Source: Acidobacteriota bacterium (GTDB lineage Bacteria > Acidobacteriota > Blastocatellia > Pyrinomonadales > Pyrinomonadaceae). From it: 64,000 nucleotides of DNA. Both the position numbers and the translations under genes were made by a program. The notes below the pieces were generated by a model. The model was not told where the DNA came from. It worked only from the letters and a program-made list of their open reading frames with translations, and made no database searches. Numbering within the stretch: the first letter of the stretch is position 1; each line of letters opens with the position of its first letter. This document shows, piece after piece, positions 1-15,960 of the stretch. The stretch lies in NCBI GenBank assembly GCA_016715115.1, contig JADKBM010000004.1:1116001-1180000 (forward strand). Direction: 5' to 3'.

Positions 1-1068
1 AAGAAATTCGTCGACGAGAACTTCGACTTTTTCTCGCGCACGCTGCAGGGAACGAAAGAGCAGCAACCGCGTTGGAAGCGATGCGTCGGAACCGTCGACA
101 ACACGCTCGGCGAAGCGCTCGGGATGGCTTACGTTCGCGATAACTTCAAACCCGAAACAAAGAAACGCGCCGATGAATTGATCGATCAGCTTTTCATCGC
201 GATGGGCGAGCGCATCAAACAGCTCGACTGGATGAGCGCCGAAACCAAGACCCAGGCAGCGAAGAAACTCGGCACATTCAAAAAGAAGATCGGTTATCCG
301 GACAAGCTCCGCGGCTATGCCGGGCTGAAGATCAACCGCAAGTCTTTCTTCGGCAACGGCGCGCGCGCGGCTCAGTTCAACGTTCGTCGCAATCTGCAGG
401 ACGTCAATCAGCCCGTCGACCGCACGCGTTGGGGATTCACGACTCCGACGATCAACGCTTCGTACAGTCCGATCAACAACGAGATCACGTTTCCGGCCGG
501 AATTCTTCAACCCCCGTTCTTTAATTTCAACGCCGACGATGCGATCAATTACGGCGGCATAGGCGGTGTCATCGGCCACGAGATCTCGCACGGTTTTGAC
601 GATTCGGGCAGCCGTTTTGATTCGGAAGGAAACTTGAAGATGTGGTGGACTGATGATGATCGCAAAAAGTTCGAAGAACGCGCCAACTGCGTCGTCGATC
701 AATTCGGAAAGTATGAGATTCAACCGAACCTGTTTATCAACGGACGTCTGACGCTCGGCGAGAACATCGGCGACCTCGGCGGACTCGAGATCGCGTATAC
801 CGCGTTTCAGAATTCGCTGAAAGGCAAACCGCGTCCCGAGAAGATCGACGGATTTACGGCGGAGCAACGCTTTTTCCTTGGCTGGGCGCAGGTTTGGGCG
901 ACTAAATCGACGTCCGAATTCGAGCGCCAGCAGGTCTTGACAGACTCGCACTCGCACGCGCGCTATCGCGTCAACGGTCCGACTTCGAATATGACCGAAT
1001 TTGCACAAGCCTTCGGCTGCCGCGAAGGCAAAAAGATGGTCCGCAAGAACATTTGCGAGATCTGGTAG
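1..1068 (+). CDS. M13 family zinc metallopeptidase (neprilysin/PepO-like), 5' truncated by window edge
   Basis: The reading frame is open from base 1, so only the C-terminal 355 residues are visible; the usual family length is about 650-700. The fragment carries the zinc motif HEISH (visible residues 193-197, the two His and the catalytic Glu), the downstream ENIGDLGG motif near residue 254 whose Glu is the third zinc ligand, and a C-terminal NICEIW that matches the Cys-x-x-Trp ending typical of M13 enzymes. Family members are secreted or periplasmic peptidases that cut short peptides. The N-terminal signal peptide cannot be seen. It is followed by a palindromic repeat, then a transporter gene on the same strand. 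Family assignment is secure; substrate is unknown. Confidence 0.95.
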   Translation, partial: KKFVDENFDFFSRTLQGTKEQQPRWKRCVGTVDNTLGEALGMAYVRDNFKPETKKRADELIDQLFIAMGERIKQLDWMSAETKTQAAKKLGTFKKKIGYPDKLRGYAGLKINRKSFFGNGARAAQFNVRRNLQDVNQPVDRTRWGFTTPTINASYSPINNEITFPAGILQPPFFNFNADDAINYGGIGGVIGHEISHGFDDSGSRFDSEGNLKMWWTDDDRKKFEERANCVVDQFGKYEIQPNLFINGRLTLGENIGDLGGLEIAYTAFQNSLKGKPRPEKIDGFTAEQRFFLGWAQVWATKSTSEFERQQVLTDSHSHARYRVNGPTSNMTEFAQAFGCREGKKMVRKNICEIW

Positions 1069-1094
1069 TTGGAGTTCCGTTCGGAGTTCCGCTC

Positions 1095-1181
1095 GGAGTT
1101 CCGCCTTTAGGCGGCCTACGTTCGGAGTTCCGCCTTCAGGCGGCCCGGCGAAATGGGTATGCCGCCTGAAGGCGGAACTCC
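1095..1181. repeat. Palindromic GGAGTTCCGCC repeat (REP-like, possible terminator)
   Basis: A perfect 20-bp inverted repeat has arms at 1124-1143 and 1162-1181 with an 18-base loop. A variant of the left arm with one substitution lies at 1095-1114, and shorter copies of GGAGTTCCG precede it from 1071. The stem could terminate transcription of the peptidase gene, but there is no T-run. The multiple copies suggest a dispersed extragenic palindrome family. A GGAACTCC fragment also abuts the insertion element near 48577. Confidence 0.7.
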
Positions 1182-1214
1182 AAGCGCAGGCGAAACGAAA
1201 GTGCCCGAAACAAA

Positions 1215-2855
1215 ATGCTAGAAATACTCCACAAACGAAATACGATCGCCCATCCGGGTTTCAATCGCTGGCTCGTTCCGCCGGCGGCTCTCAGCATTCA
1301 TCTTTGCATCGGGATGGCCTACGGCTTTTCGGTCTTCTGGCTCCCGCTCACGAAGGCCCTGGGTGTGACGAAATCGATTCCTTGTCCGGCGGATATGTAC
1401 TGGTTCGAAAAACTGTTCACGACCGTCTGCGACTGGGACAAGCCAGTACTCGGCTGGATGTACACGCTGTTCTTCGTTTTTCTCGGCTCAGGCGCGGCGG
1501 TGTTCGGCGGTTGGCTCGAGCGCGCAGGCCCGCGCAAGGCCGGCGTCATCTCGGCAATGTGCTGGTGCGGCGGACTGGTGATCTCGGCTGTCGGCGTTTA
1601 TACGCACCAGTTATGGATGATGTGGCTCGGATCGGGCGTGATCGGGGGGATCGGTCTCGGTCTCGGCTATATTTCGCCGGTTTCGACGCTCATCAAGTGG
1701 TTCCCTGATCGGCGCGGGATGGCAACCGGAATGGCGATTATGGGTTTTGGAGGCGGGGCGATGATCGGCTCGCCTCTCGCGGACCAACTGATGAAGCGTT
1801 TCGCTTCCCCGACTTCGGTCGGCGTCTGGGAAACATTTCTCGTGCTGGCCGCCGTCTACTTCGTATTTATGATCATCGGCGCTATGTCCTACCGCGTTCC
1901 GCCGTCGGGCTGGAGACCGGCCGGATGGACGGAGCCGGCGAACAAAGATTCGAATGCGATGATCACGCGGCGCCACGTTCACGTGAAAAAGGCGTGGAGA
2001 ACACCGCAGTTCCGGTTTCTCTGGGGTGTCCTTTGTCTCAACGTTTCGGCGGGAATCGGCGTCATTGGAATGGCGTCGCCGATGTTGCAGGAGATCTTCA
2101 GCGGACAATTGATCGGTGTTGATCTCAAGTTCGACCAGCTCAACGCAGAACAACTAGCCAAGGTCGCAGCGATCGCCGCCGGCTTTACGGGACTTTTGAG
2201 TCTTTTCAACATTGCCGGGCGTTTTCTTTGGGCCTCACTTTCGGACTTTCTCGGACGCAAAACTACATACTTTACCTTTTTCACGCTCGGATTTTTGCTC
2301 TATGCCGCCGCGCCTTCGGCGGGTCGTTCCGGAAGCGTCGCGTTGTTTGCAGGAATTTTTTGCATAATTTTGACAATGTACGGCGGCGGATTCGCGACGA
2401 TTCCGGCGTATCTTGCGGACCTGTTCGGCACGCAGATGGTCGGCGCGATCCACGGCCGGTTGCTGACGGCGTGGTCTGTCGCGGGGGTTCTCGGGCCGGT
2501 ACTCGTCAACTATCTTAACGATTGGCAGATCAAGTCCGGGGTCGAGAAGGCCGCCGCGTACGACACGACGATGTACGTTCTTTCAGGGCTTCTCGTCGTC
2601 GGTTTCATCTGCAACCTTCTGGTCCGTCCGGTCGCCGACAAATGGTTTATGACGGACGAAGAACTTGCCGCGGAACGCAAACTGGCCCACGATAAAGCCC
2701 ACGCCGATGTGCTCGCGGAACACGCTGCGAAACCTTCCGACGCACAGGCGAAGGCGAGCAGTCCACTGCTTGTGTTCGGATTCTGGATCCTCGTCCTCGT
2801 TCCGATCGCTTGGGGAGTCTGGATGACGATCCTTCAAGCCCTGGCGTTGTTTTGA
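1215..2855 (+). CDS. OFA-family MFS transporter (oxalate/formate antiporter-like)
   Basis: A 546-residue polytopic membrane protein with about 12 hydrophobic segments. The segment around residues 143-180 contains the WFPDRRGMATG loop and a glycine-rich GFGGGAMIG helix typical of the oxalate/formate antiporter (OFA) family of the major facilitator superfamily. It should exchange or import a small organic anion across the inner membrane; the substrate cannot be read from sequence. The protein is longer than most OFA members because of an insertion between the first two helices (TKSIPCPADMYWFEKLF region) and a charged Ala/Lys/Glu stretch before the last helix. ATG at 1215 precedes the first helix directly. 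Confidence 0.88.
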   Translation: MLEILHKRNTIAHPGFNRWLVPPAALSIHLCIGMAYGFSVFWLPLTKALGVTKSIPCPADMYWFEKLFTTVCDWDKPVLGWMYTLFFVFLGSGAAVFGGWLERAGPRKAGVISAMCWCGGLVISAVGVYTHQLWMMWLGSGVIGGIGLGLGYISPVSTLIKWFPDRRGMATGMAIMGFGGGAMIGSPLADQLMKRFASPTSVGVWETFLVLAAVYFVFMIIGAMSYRVPPSGWRPAGWTEPANKDSNAMITRRHVHVKKAWRTPQFRFLWGVLCLNVSAGIGVIGMASPMLQEIFSGQLIGVDLKFDQLNAEQLAKVAAIAAGFTGLLSLFNIAGRFLWASLSDFLGRKTTYFTFFTLGFLLYAAAPSAGRSGSVALFAGIFCIILTMYGGGFATIPAYLADLFGTQMVGAIHGRLLTAWSVAGVLGPVLVNYLNDWQIKSGVEKAAAYDTTMYVLSGLLVVGFICNLLVRPVADKWFMTDEELAAERKLAHDKAHADVLAEHAAKPSDAQAKASSPLLVFGFWILVLVPIAWGVWMTILQALALF

Positions 2856-2935
2856 AATCGAATTCCAACGGGAGCGACTGTGCTTGACCCCGGATTGACG
2901 TCACTAACTAAACTAATTCCGATTCCCGGTTGGCT

Positions 2936-4141
2936 TTATGATGTGAATCTCCTGATCCAAGCGGCGAGAAAAGGGTCTTCAAATTTGAATTTGATCGAAC
3001 CGCGCAATTCCTCTTGACGCAGGACGTCGCGCGACGTCAGCGATTCAAGTGATTTTCTCATCGACGACGCTGAGACACCCGATTCGCCGGTGACCTTCGC
3101 GGATTGAAGATTTTGCCCTTCATTTCGCGCAACTGCCGATAGAGCTCTTTTCTGAATTGCAGTTAACCCGTTCCAAACTTGCGTGTAAAACGGGTCATTC
3201 TGGCGAAGCAGCGTCTCGAGCGTGTCAGCAATAAGCGCTTCGGAGAGGAAAGCGGTTTCCGGAGATCCGATCCGGATTTCCAGAAGTCGATTCCACAAGG
3301 AATGCGCGATCATCTGAACGTTGTATGGCACATCCTCGGCAACATCGAGTATCTTTATTGCGAGACTAAGCTTCTCATCTTCTTTGCTCTTCGGGGAGAA
3401 AAAACCTCCGTATACAAATTTGTCCAAAAGGAATCGCGAAAACTCGGTCCTGGGCAACGGACCAACGAAAAGGGAACTTCCCAGACGATAGAATGGTCTG
3501 CTCGGATTCGTCGTCATCTCGGTAAGAAAGCTCGTTTTCGATCCGGCGAAAACATACGCGGTGAATTGATGAGTTTGAATCGCCGAGCGAATTTGTTTCT
3601 CGGCGAGAACACCTGCTTGATTCAAGATTTCCTGGAACTCGTCGATAATGAGGGCGACCTTTCGCTCCTTTTGTTCCGAAGCCAATTCCTCCAGTCCATT
3701 TAGCGCGTCGACAAGTTGCTCGACCCCGACGGAAGCCGCACTTGGGGTTGCGCCGAGTGATGCTTTCCATTCCGTTTGAGTGACCGAAAAGCTGAGTTCC
3801 GGACGCAGGGCCTTGAAATAGCGAGCTATATGTTCGCCGGTTTTTTCGATCCGTCCCTGCAATGCCTTGGCGGAATCCTCGACTATTTTCCTGACAAGTC
3901 CGTCGATTCCGGAAAACGCCTCGGCGTTATACCGAAGGACAATCGAATTTTCCCTTTCGGCGTGCTCAGCCGATGATTTGAGCAAAGACGTCTTGCCGAA
4001 TCGCCGGGGACCGATTACAAACAACTTGCCACCCGTTTCGATAGTCCGACGGATCGCCGCCAATTCATCGATCCGATTCACCAATTCGTTCGCGCCCAGT
4101 TCTCGTCCGAATTCAAAAGGGTTCTGCATACCGGAATTCAT
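2936..4141 (-). CDS. Archaeal-type AAA ATPase with C-terminal winged helix
   Basis: A 401-residue P-loop ATPase of the archaeal_ATPase/STAND-like group. Walker A is GPRRFGKT at residues 44-51 and Walker B is KVALIIDEF at 161-169. The last ~90 residues look like a winged helix (AIQKRALSAVARNEG onward), as is usual in this family. Such proteins are often orphan ATPases in accessory regions and their roles are mostly unknown. It converges on the OFA gene and stands next to the MazEF-like block on the opposite strand. The start may be Met1 (4141) or Met5 (4129); a 15-bp tandem duplication lies just upstream. Confidence 0.85.
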   Translation of the reverse strand: MNSGMQNPFEFGRELGANELVNRIDELAAIRRTIETGGKLFVIGPRRFGKTSLLKSSAEHAERENSIVLRYNAEAFSGIDGLVRKIVEDSAKALQGRIEKTGEHIARYFKALRPELSFSVTQTEWKASLGATPSAASVGVEQLVDALNGLEELASEQKERKVALIIDEFQEILNQAGVLAEKQIRSAIQTHQFTAYVFAGSKTSFLTEMTTNPSRPFYRLGSSLFVGPLPRTEFSRFLLDKFVYGGFFSPKSKEDEKLSLAIKILDVAEDVPYNVQMIAHSLWNRLLEIRIGSPETAFLSEALIADTLETLLRQNDPFYTQVWNGLTAIQKRALSAVARNEGQNLQSAKVTGESGVSASSMRKSLESLTSRDVLRQEELRGSIKFKFEDPFLAAWIRRFTS

Positions 4142-4146
4142 TATAG

Positions 4147-4176
4147 CACTAAATAGTAAGACACTAAATGGTAAGA
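4147..4176. repeat. Tandem 15-bp duplication
   Basis: Two adjacent 15-bp units (4147-4161 and 4162-4176) differ at one base. They lie directly upstream of the ATPase gene start and within its probable promoter region. Confidence 0.8.
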
Positions 4177-4336
4177 TATTCTGCGGCGAATTCAGCTTCT
4201 CGGACCGGAGCTGCCGACGACCGTAGATGTCGTCCGGGCAAAGCGGCCGAAGCGCCTTCCGATTGTCTTCAACCGGAACGGGGCGGACGCGATGATCGGG
4301 GAACTCGAAGTCAGAACGCGGATCATTCGAAGTTGA
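4175..4336 (+). pseudogene. Possible C-terminal gene remnant
   Basis: One frame is open from just after a stop at 4172-4174 to a TGA at 4334-4336. It encodes about 53 residues ending VRAKRPKRLPIVF...ELEVRTRIIRS, with GC-rich codons like the resident genes and unlike the AT-richer genes that follow. There is no start codon or ribosome site in a sensible place. It reads like the tail of a lost gene. The family is not recognised and chance is possible. Confidence 0.3.
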
Positions 4337-4361
4337 CTTTTGGTATGACTAACAGTATTAC
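4333..4361 (+). promoter_or_regulatory. Sigma70-type promoter for the MazEF-like pair
   Basis: TTGACT (4333-4338) and TATTAC (4356-4361) are separated by exactly 17 bases. The expected transcription start, about 4367-4369, coincides with the ATG at 4369, so the antitoxin mRNA may be leaderless. Confidence 0.55.
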
Positions 4362-4368
4362 TTTGGTT

Positions 4369-4611
4369 ATGAGTGTTGCAAAAGTTACAATTTCGATCGA
4401 ATCGAACCTTCTGAAGAAAGTTGACCGCCTTGTCAAAGAGCGCGTTTTCTCAAATCGCAGCCAAGCCGTTCAAGCCGCAGTTGAAGAAAAACTTTCGCGC
4501 CTTGACAGTAATCGCCTTGCGCGTGAATGTGCCAAGCTCAACAAAACCGAAGAACAATCTTTAGCCGACTTGGGATTGGCTAGCGAGGCGGAAGAATGGC
4601 TCGAATATTAA
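4369..4611 (+). CDS. MazE/CopG-type antitoxin (ribbon-helix-helix)
   Basis: Eighty residues starting MSVAKVTISIESNLLKKVDRL. The N-terminal half fits a ribbon-helix-helix DNA-binding domain (beta strand KVTISI followed by two helices) and the acidic C-terminal half (EEQSLADLGLASEAEEW) fits toxin binding. It overlaps the next gene by 16 bases, the usual arrangement of a type II toxin-antitoxin pair in which the antitoxin neutralises the toxin and represses the operon. An in-frame ATG at 4345 would add 8 residues, but it lies between the promoter hexamers, so 4369 is preferred. The family call is good; the exact start is inferred. Confidence 0.8.
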   Translation: MSVAKVTISIESNLLKKVDRLVKERVFSNRSQAVQAAVEEKLSRLDSNRLARECAKLNKTEEQSLADLGLASEAEEWLEY

Positions 4612-4937
4612 GAGGCGACATTGTTTGGGCGAACCTTGACCCGACGCTCGGACACGAGCAATCCGGTTCGCGTCCCGTATTAGTTTTGAGCGAGAATGTT
4701 TTCAACGACCGTTCCGGAACGGTTATCGCCGTTGTTTTGACGAGCCAACAACCAAACGCGGGTTTTCCGCTGACTTTTGAACTTGCTGACCCGAAACTAC
4801 CGAAAAAGTCGTGGGTGAAAATCAGTCAGATCCGGACGCTTTCGACGCAACGCTTGGGAAAGAAAATCGGCACCGCGTCGGATGAAGAATTGGATGCGAT
4901 TCTCGAAGGGTTGAATGAAATCATCGGCGGTGCATAA
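4596..4937 (+). CDS. MazF/PemK-type endoribonuclease toxin
   Basis: A 113-residue protein with the PemK/MazF pattern: RGDIVWANLDPTLGHEQSG (residues 6-24), then SRPVLVLSEN, and a C-terminal KSWVKISQIRTLS segment carrying the residues that line the RNA groove. Members cut mRNA at short sequence motifs when freed from their antitoxin. It is translationally coupled to the upstream antitoxin by a 16-base overlap. Length is normal for the family and no key segment is missing. The TAA stop sits within GCATAAC, a string that resembles the start of an attC-type site. Confidence 0.9.
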   Translation: MARILRGDIVWANLDPTLGHEQSGSRPVLVLSENVFNDRSGTVIAVVLTSQQPNAGFPLTFELADPKLPKKSWVKISQIRTLSTQRLGKKIGTASDEELDAILEGLNEIIGGA

Positions 4938-5066
4938 CGTATTAAGAATTCGTGTGGCGCGGTTAATCAAGGTAAGCTTCTCCGTTCTGTGGCTGATATG
5001 TCGTCCCCGCGCAACGGGGAGCACCTGTTCGAGTGGTTTTGGATTCTATTCGATCGAGGAATAGTA

Positions 5067-5477
5067 ATGACTGAAGAAGAAAAACCAAATCTACCGGAAA
5101 TTACCGGAAATCTTTTTTCTAATTTTCAAATCGCTTTGGCGACATTTATTGGTATGCCAATAGCTGGCTCTATCCTTCTCGCTCAAAATTACAGGAACTT
5201 AGGCAGGGCTGGTTCTGGGTGGCAAACTTTAATTTTGGGATTGGTTTCGACCATAGTTCTTTTCATCATTGCCTTTTTGTTGCCGGACGGGTTTCCGAAT
5301 TTTATACTGCCGATGGCTTACACGATTGCTATGCGGCAACTTGTAGAGTATTTGCAGGGCGACGTAATTGCCAATCAAAAAGGTTCGTGGGCGGTAACGG
5401 TGGGCGTAGCGGTCGGCTGTTTAGTTTTGATTATGGCACTTGTTTTTGGTGCAATTGTTTTGTTCGTTCCCGAATAA
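5067..5477 (+). CDS. Small membrane protein, unknown function
   Basis: The ATG at 5067 is chosen because GAGGAA lies a few bases upstream and the protein then begins MTEEEKPNLPEITGN; an open extension back to 4989 has no hydrophobic or conserved character. The 136 residues hold about three or four membrane segments (FQIALATFIGMPIAGSILL; LILGLVSTIVLFIIAFLL; WAVTVGVAVGCLVLIMALVF). Codon use is noticeably AT-richer than in the surrounding genes. It lies between the MazEF-like pair and an attC-like element. I do not recognise the family. Confidence 0.7.
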   Translation: MTEEEKPNLPEITGNLFSNFQIALATFIGMPIAGSILLAQNYRNLGRAGSGWQTLILGLVSTIVLFIIAFLLPDGFPNFILPMAYTIAMRQLVEYLQGDVIANQKGSWAVTVGVAVGCLVLIMALVFGAIVLFVPE

Positions 5478-5509
5478 TTTTTGTATGGTAAGTTGTGTGT
5501 TGAAATAAA

Positions 5510-5620
5510 CGGCGGCACAACAAATCAATGGACGTGAGGGTGAAACAGCGTCTTTCATTTAATGTAACCTGAAAAACCGTTGCTCCGTAGCCGTTTCGCC
5601 TCACGTCATCTCAAGTGGAA
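5510..5620 (+). repeat. attC-like imperfect hairpin element, copy 1
   Basis: The first 41 bases (5510-5550) recur at 6231-6273 with four substitutions and a 2-base indel. In copy 1 the segment 5531-5546 pairs with 5593-5607: nine base pairs, a small bulge with an unpaired extra base, then five more pairs, around a 46-base loop. A short-stem site with an extrahelical base placed directly after a gene stop, in a series of small co-oriented genes, is what integron attC sites look like. A clear GTTRRRY core is not visible, so the identity is a hypothesis. Confidence 0.5.
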
Positions 5621-5625
5621 ACCAA

Positions 5626-5748
5626 ATGGTCAAACTTGCAATGGTTCCTCTGCTGTTCATAATTGCTTGCCTCTTTGCTGGCATCTACGGGGCAGTCCAT
5701 GACGGCGGCCCGGTTACCGCCTTCGTTCGATACCTCGTGATTGTATAA
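5626..5748 (+). CDS. Small hydrophobic peptide (40 aa), uncertain
   Basis: An ATG at 5626 opens a 40-codon frame, MVKLAMVPLLFIIACLFAGI then a short polar tail, ending in TAA three bases before the next gene's ATG. It has one membrane segment or a signal-like helix. The ribosome site is weak (GTGGAA, 9 bases upstream). Its tight spacing to the YcxB-like gene and the hydrophobic pattern favour a real peptide, but there is no recognised homologue and coding is not certain. Confidence 0.4.
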   Translation: MVKLAMVPLLFIIACLFAGIYGAVHDGGPVTAFVRYLVIV

Positions 5749-5751
5749 CGA

Positions 5752-6243
5752 ATGATGAATCGAGAAATCACCGTTAGCTATTCCCGTGAATTGATAAGAT
5801 TTGCCGTCTGGAAGTTTTGGACGCGCAACATTGGTTTAGGGAGCTTCCTCATATTTGCGGCTGTTTGCGTCGCTTTCATACTAGTGTTTTTGAGCGGTGA
5901 CCGTTCGTGGTTTCTGGGCTTTTTAGGAGCGGCTATTGTTTTTAGTTTGGGCATCGCTTGCGCGAGCTATTTTATTTACTTACGCCGTTCGATGGAAAAA
6001 TTTGATCGAATGGAAACGCCTACGGCTAAGTTTCGCTTTACTGACGAGCGGGTTGGAATAGAATCGAATATCGGTTCGACTGAACTGTCGTGGAAGATGA
6101 TTGAGAAGATTTGGCAATATCCGTCGGTGTGGTTGGTGTTCATTGCAAAGCAAGGCTACATCACCTTACCGACTGCAAATCTTGACGACGAACTAAAACA
6201 GTTTATTACTGAACGAGTCCGTGAAAATAACGGCGGCAACTAA
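5752..6243 (+). CDS. YcxB-like membrane protein
   Basis: A 163-residue protein with an N-terminal strand region (REITVSYSRELIRFAVWKFW), two membrane segments (about residues 28-47 and 54-76), and a soluble C-terminal domain with KFRFTDERVGIESNIGSTELSW and a WLVFIAKQGYITLP strand. This order matches the YcxB-like family found scattered in many bacteria; its function is unknown. It is the last gene of the AT-richer block, and the second copy of the attC-like repeat overlaps its stop codon. Confidence 0.7.
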   Translation: MMNREITVSYSRELIRFAVWKFWTRNIGLGSFLIFAAVCVAFILVFLSGDRSWFLGFLGAAIVFSLGIACASYFIYLRRSMEKFDRMETPTAKFRFTDERVGIESNIGSTELSWKMIEKIWQYPSVWLVFIAKQGYITLPTANLDDELKQFITERVRENNGGN

Positions 6244-6273
6244 CAAATCAATGAACGTGATGGCGAAACAACG
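6231..6273 (+). repeat. attC-like element, half copy 2
   Basis: Forty-three bases that match 5510-5550 with four substitutions and a two-base insertion. It begins inside the last codons of the YcxB-like gene, exactly as copy 1 follows its own upstream gene. The right-hand pairing arm seen in copy 1 is absent; sequence changes to the rpoC terminator within about 12 bases, so this copy looks truncated at the edge of the block. Confidence 0.6.
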
Positions 6274-6285
6274 ACCCAGCCAATG

Positions 6286-6326
6286 AAAAAAGCGGAACGA
6301 GTCCAAACCCGTTCCGCTTTTTTTTC
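6286..6326 (-). terminator. Intrinsic terminator of the rpoBC operon (possibly bidirectional)
   Basis: The stem AGCGGAACG/CGTTCCGCT has a 10-base loop and is flanked by an A-run on one side and a T-run on the other, so it can work on both strands. On the minus strand it begins 17 bases after the rpoC stop and ends in a U-run. Confidence 0.85.
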
Positions 6327-6342
6327 AATCAATCAACGACGC

Positions 6343-10647
<4,305 letters not shown>

Positions 10648-10649
10648 AT

Positions 10650-10742
10650 TATTTGGATTTTGGATTTTGGATTTTAGATTTTGGATTTTGGAAGATCGAT
10701 AAAATTCGACCAATCCAAAATCCAAAATCGGCAATCCGAAAT
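10650..10742. repeat. Inverted heptad array between rpoB and rpoC
   Basis: About five plus-strand copies of GGATTTT (10653-10690) are followed after 30 bases by the reverse complement (10719-10742), so the rpoBC mRNA can form a large hairpin between the two genes. Confidence 0.8.
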
Positions 10743-10745
10743 CGC

Positions 10746-15197
<4,452 letters not shown>

Positions 15198-15570
15198 ATT
15201 TTTGTTAAATACTTGAAGAAAAATTACTGTTGATTTAATTGCCTTTTGTTGATAGGATTCTCACTAGCACGAGACTCCCCAAAACATTCCAAAAGAGACG
15301 GCAAATGCGGCCCTAGGCAAAGTATGCCCAGACCGCTTTTTAAGCAGTTAAGTGCTTTATCTTACGTTTCCGAGAGTGTCGAAAAAAGACACCAACTCTC
15401 CATGCGAGATATTATCTCGAATTGTAGCCAGAAACCCCGGTTTCGAGTTTCATCCGATTAAGGCAAGCGCAGAACCTTGCGGCTCGGCGCTTGCCCTCTA
15501 AGTCTAACAAGTAAACCCGTCAACTTCAAATTCGATCCTGAAACGGACTATTTGAGGCTGACAAACAAAT
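15198..15570. other. rplL-rpoB spacer (373 b) with hairpins
   Basis: No gene is visible. A 9-bp perfect stem (15462-15470 with 15487-15495, 16-base loop) lies soon after rplL in the direction of transcription and has no U-run, so it looks more like an attenuator or processing hairpin than a full terminator. A short palindrome at 15405-15419 (CGAGAT/ATCTCG) lies nearer rpoB. The spacer probably sets the ratio of ribosomal protein to RNA polymerase expression, as in other bacteria; this is inference from position. Confidence 0.55.
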
Positions 15571-15960
15571 TTACTTGATCTCAACAGTCGCGCCGGCTTC
15601 GGTGAGTTTGGCCTTGATTTCTTCGGCCTCATCCTTCGAAACGCCTTCTTTGATGGCCTTCGGAGCCGCATCGACGAGGTCCTTGGCTTCCTTAAGTCCA
15701 AGACCCGAAACAACTTCGCGGACAACCTTGATAACGTTGATCTTTGCAGCGCCGGGCGCGGTCAGAATAACATCAAACGTGTCCTTCTCGGCTTCGGCAG
15801 CAGCGCCGTCGCCTCCGGGAGCGGCCGCGACCATCATCGGAGCCGCAGCTGCAGCGGCCGAAACACCGAAAACTTCTTCAAGTTCCTTGACCAACTCCGA
15901 CGCTTCAAGAAGCGTGATTCCTTTCAAATACTCAATAACATCATCTTTTGTAACTGCCAT
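15571..15960 (-). CDS. rplL: 50S ribosomal protein L7/L12
   Basis: A 129-residue L7/L12 protein: N-terminal dimerisation helices (residues 1-35), an Ala/Gly/Pro hinge (AAAAAAPMMVAAAPGGDGAAAEAE), and the globular domain ending AEEIKAKLTEAGATVEIK. It forms the stalk that recruits translation factors to the ribosome. Start ATG at 15960 gives the canonical MAVTKDDVIEYLKG. It lies 314 bases after rplJ, an unusually long gap for this pair. Confidence 0.99.
   Translation of the reverse strand: MAVTKDDVIEYLKGITLLEASELVKELEEVFGVSAAAAAAPMMVAAAPGGDGAAAEAEKDTFDVILTAPGAAKINVIKVVREVVSGLGLKEAKDLVDAAPKAIKEGVSKDEAEEIKAKLTEAGATVEIK

Noticed and set aside
4345..4368. ATG at 4345 as the antitoxin start
   Set aside because: It lies between the -35 and -10 hexamers of the best promoter, so it would not be transcribed from it; 4369 is preferred.
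10648..10734. A 29-residue N-terminal extension of RpoC
   Set aside because: It is encoded by the intergenic heptad repeat; MFRFQQDNKTQ at 10647 is the conserved RpoC start region.
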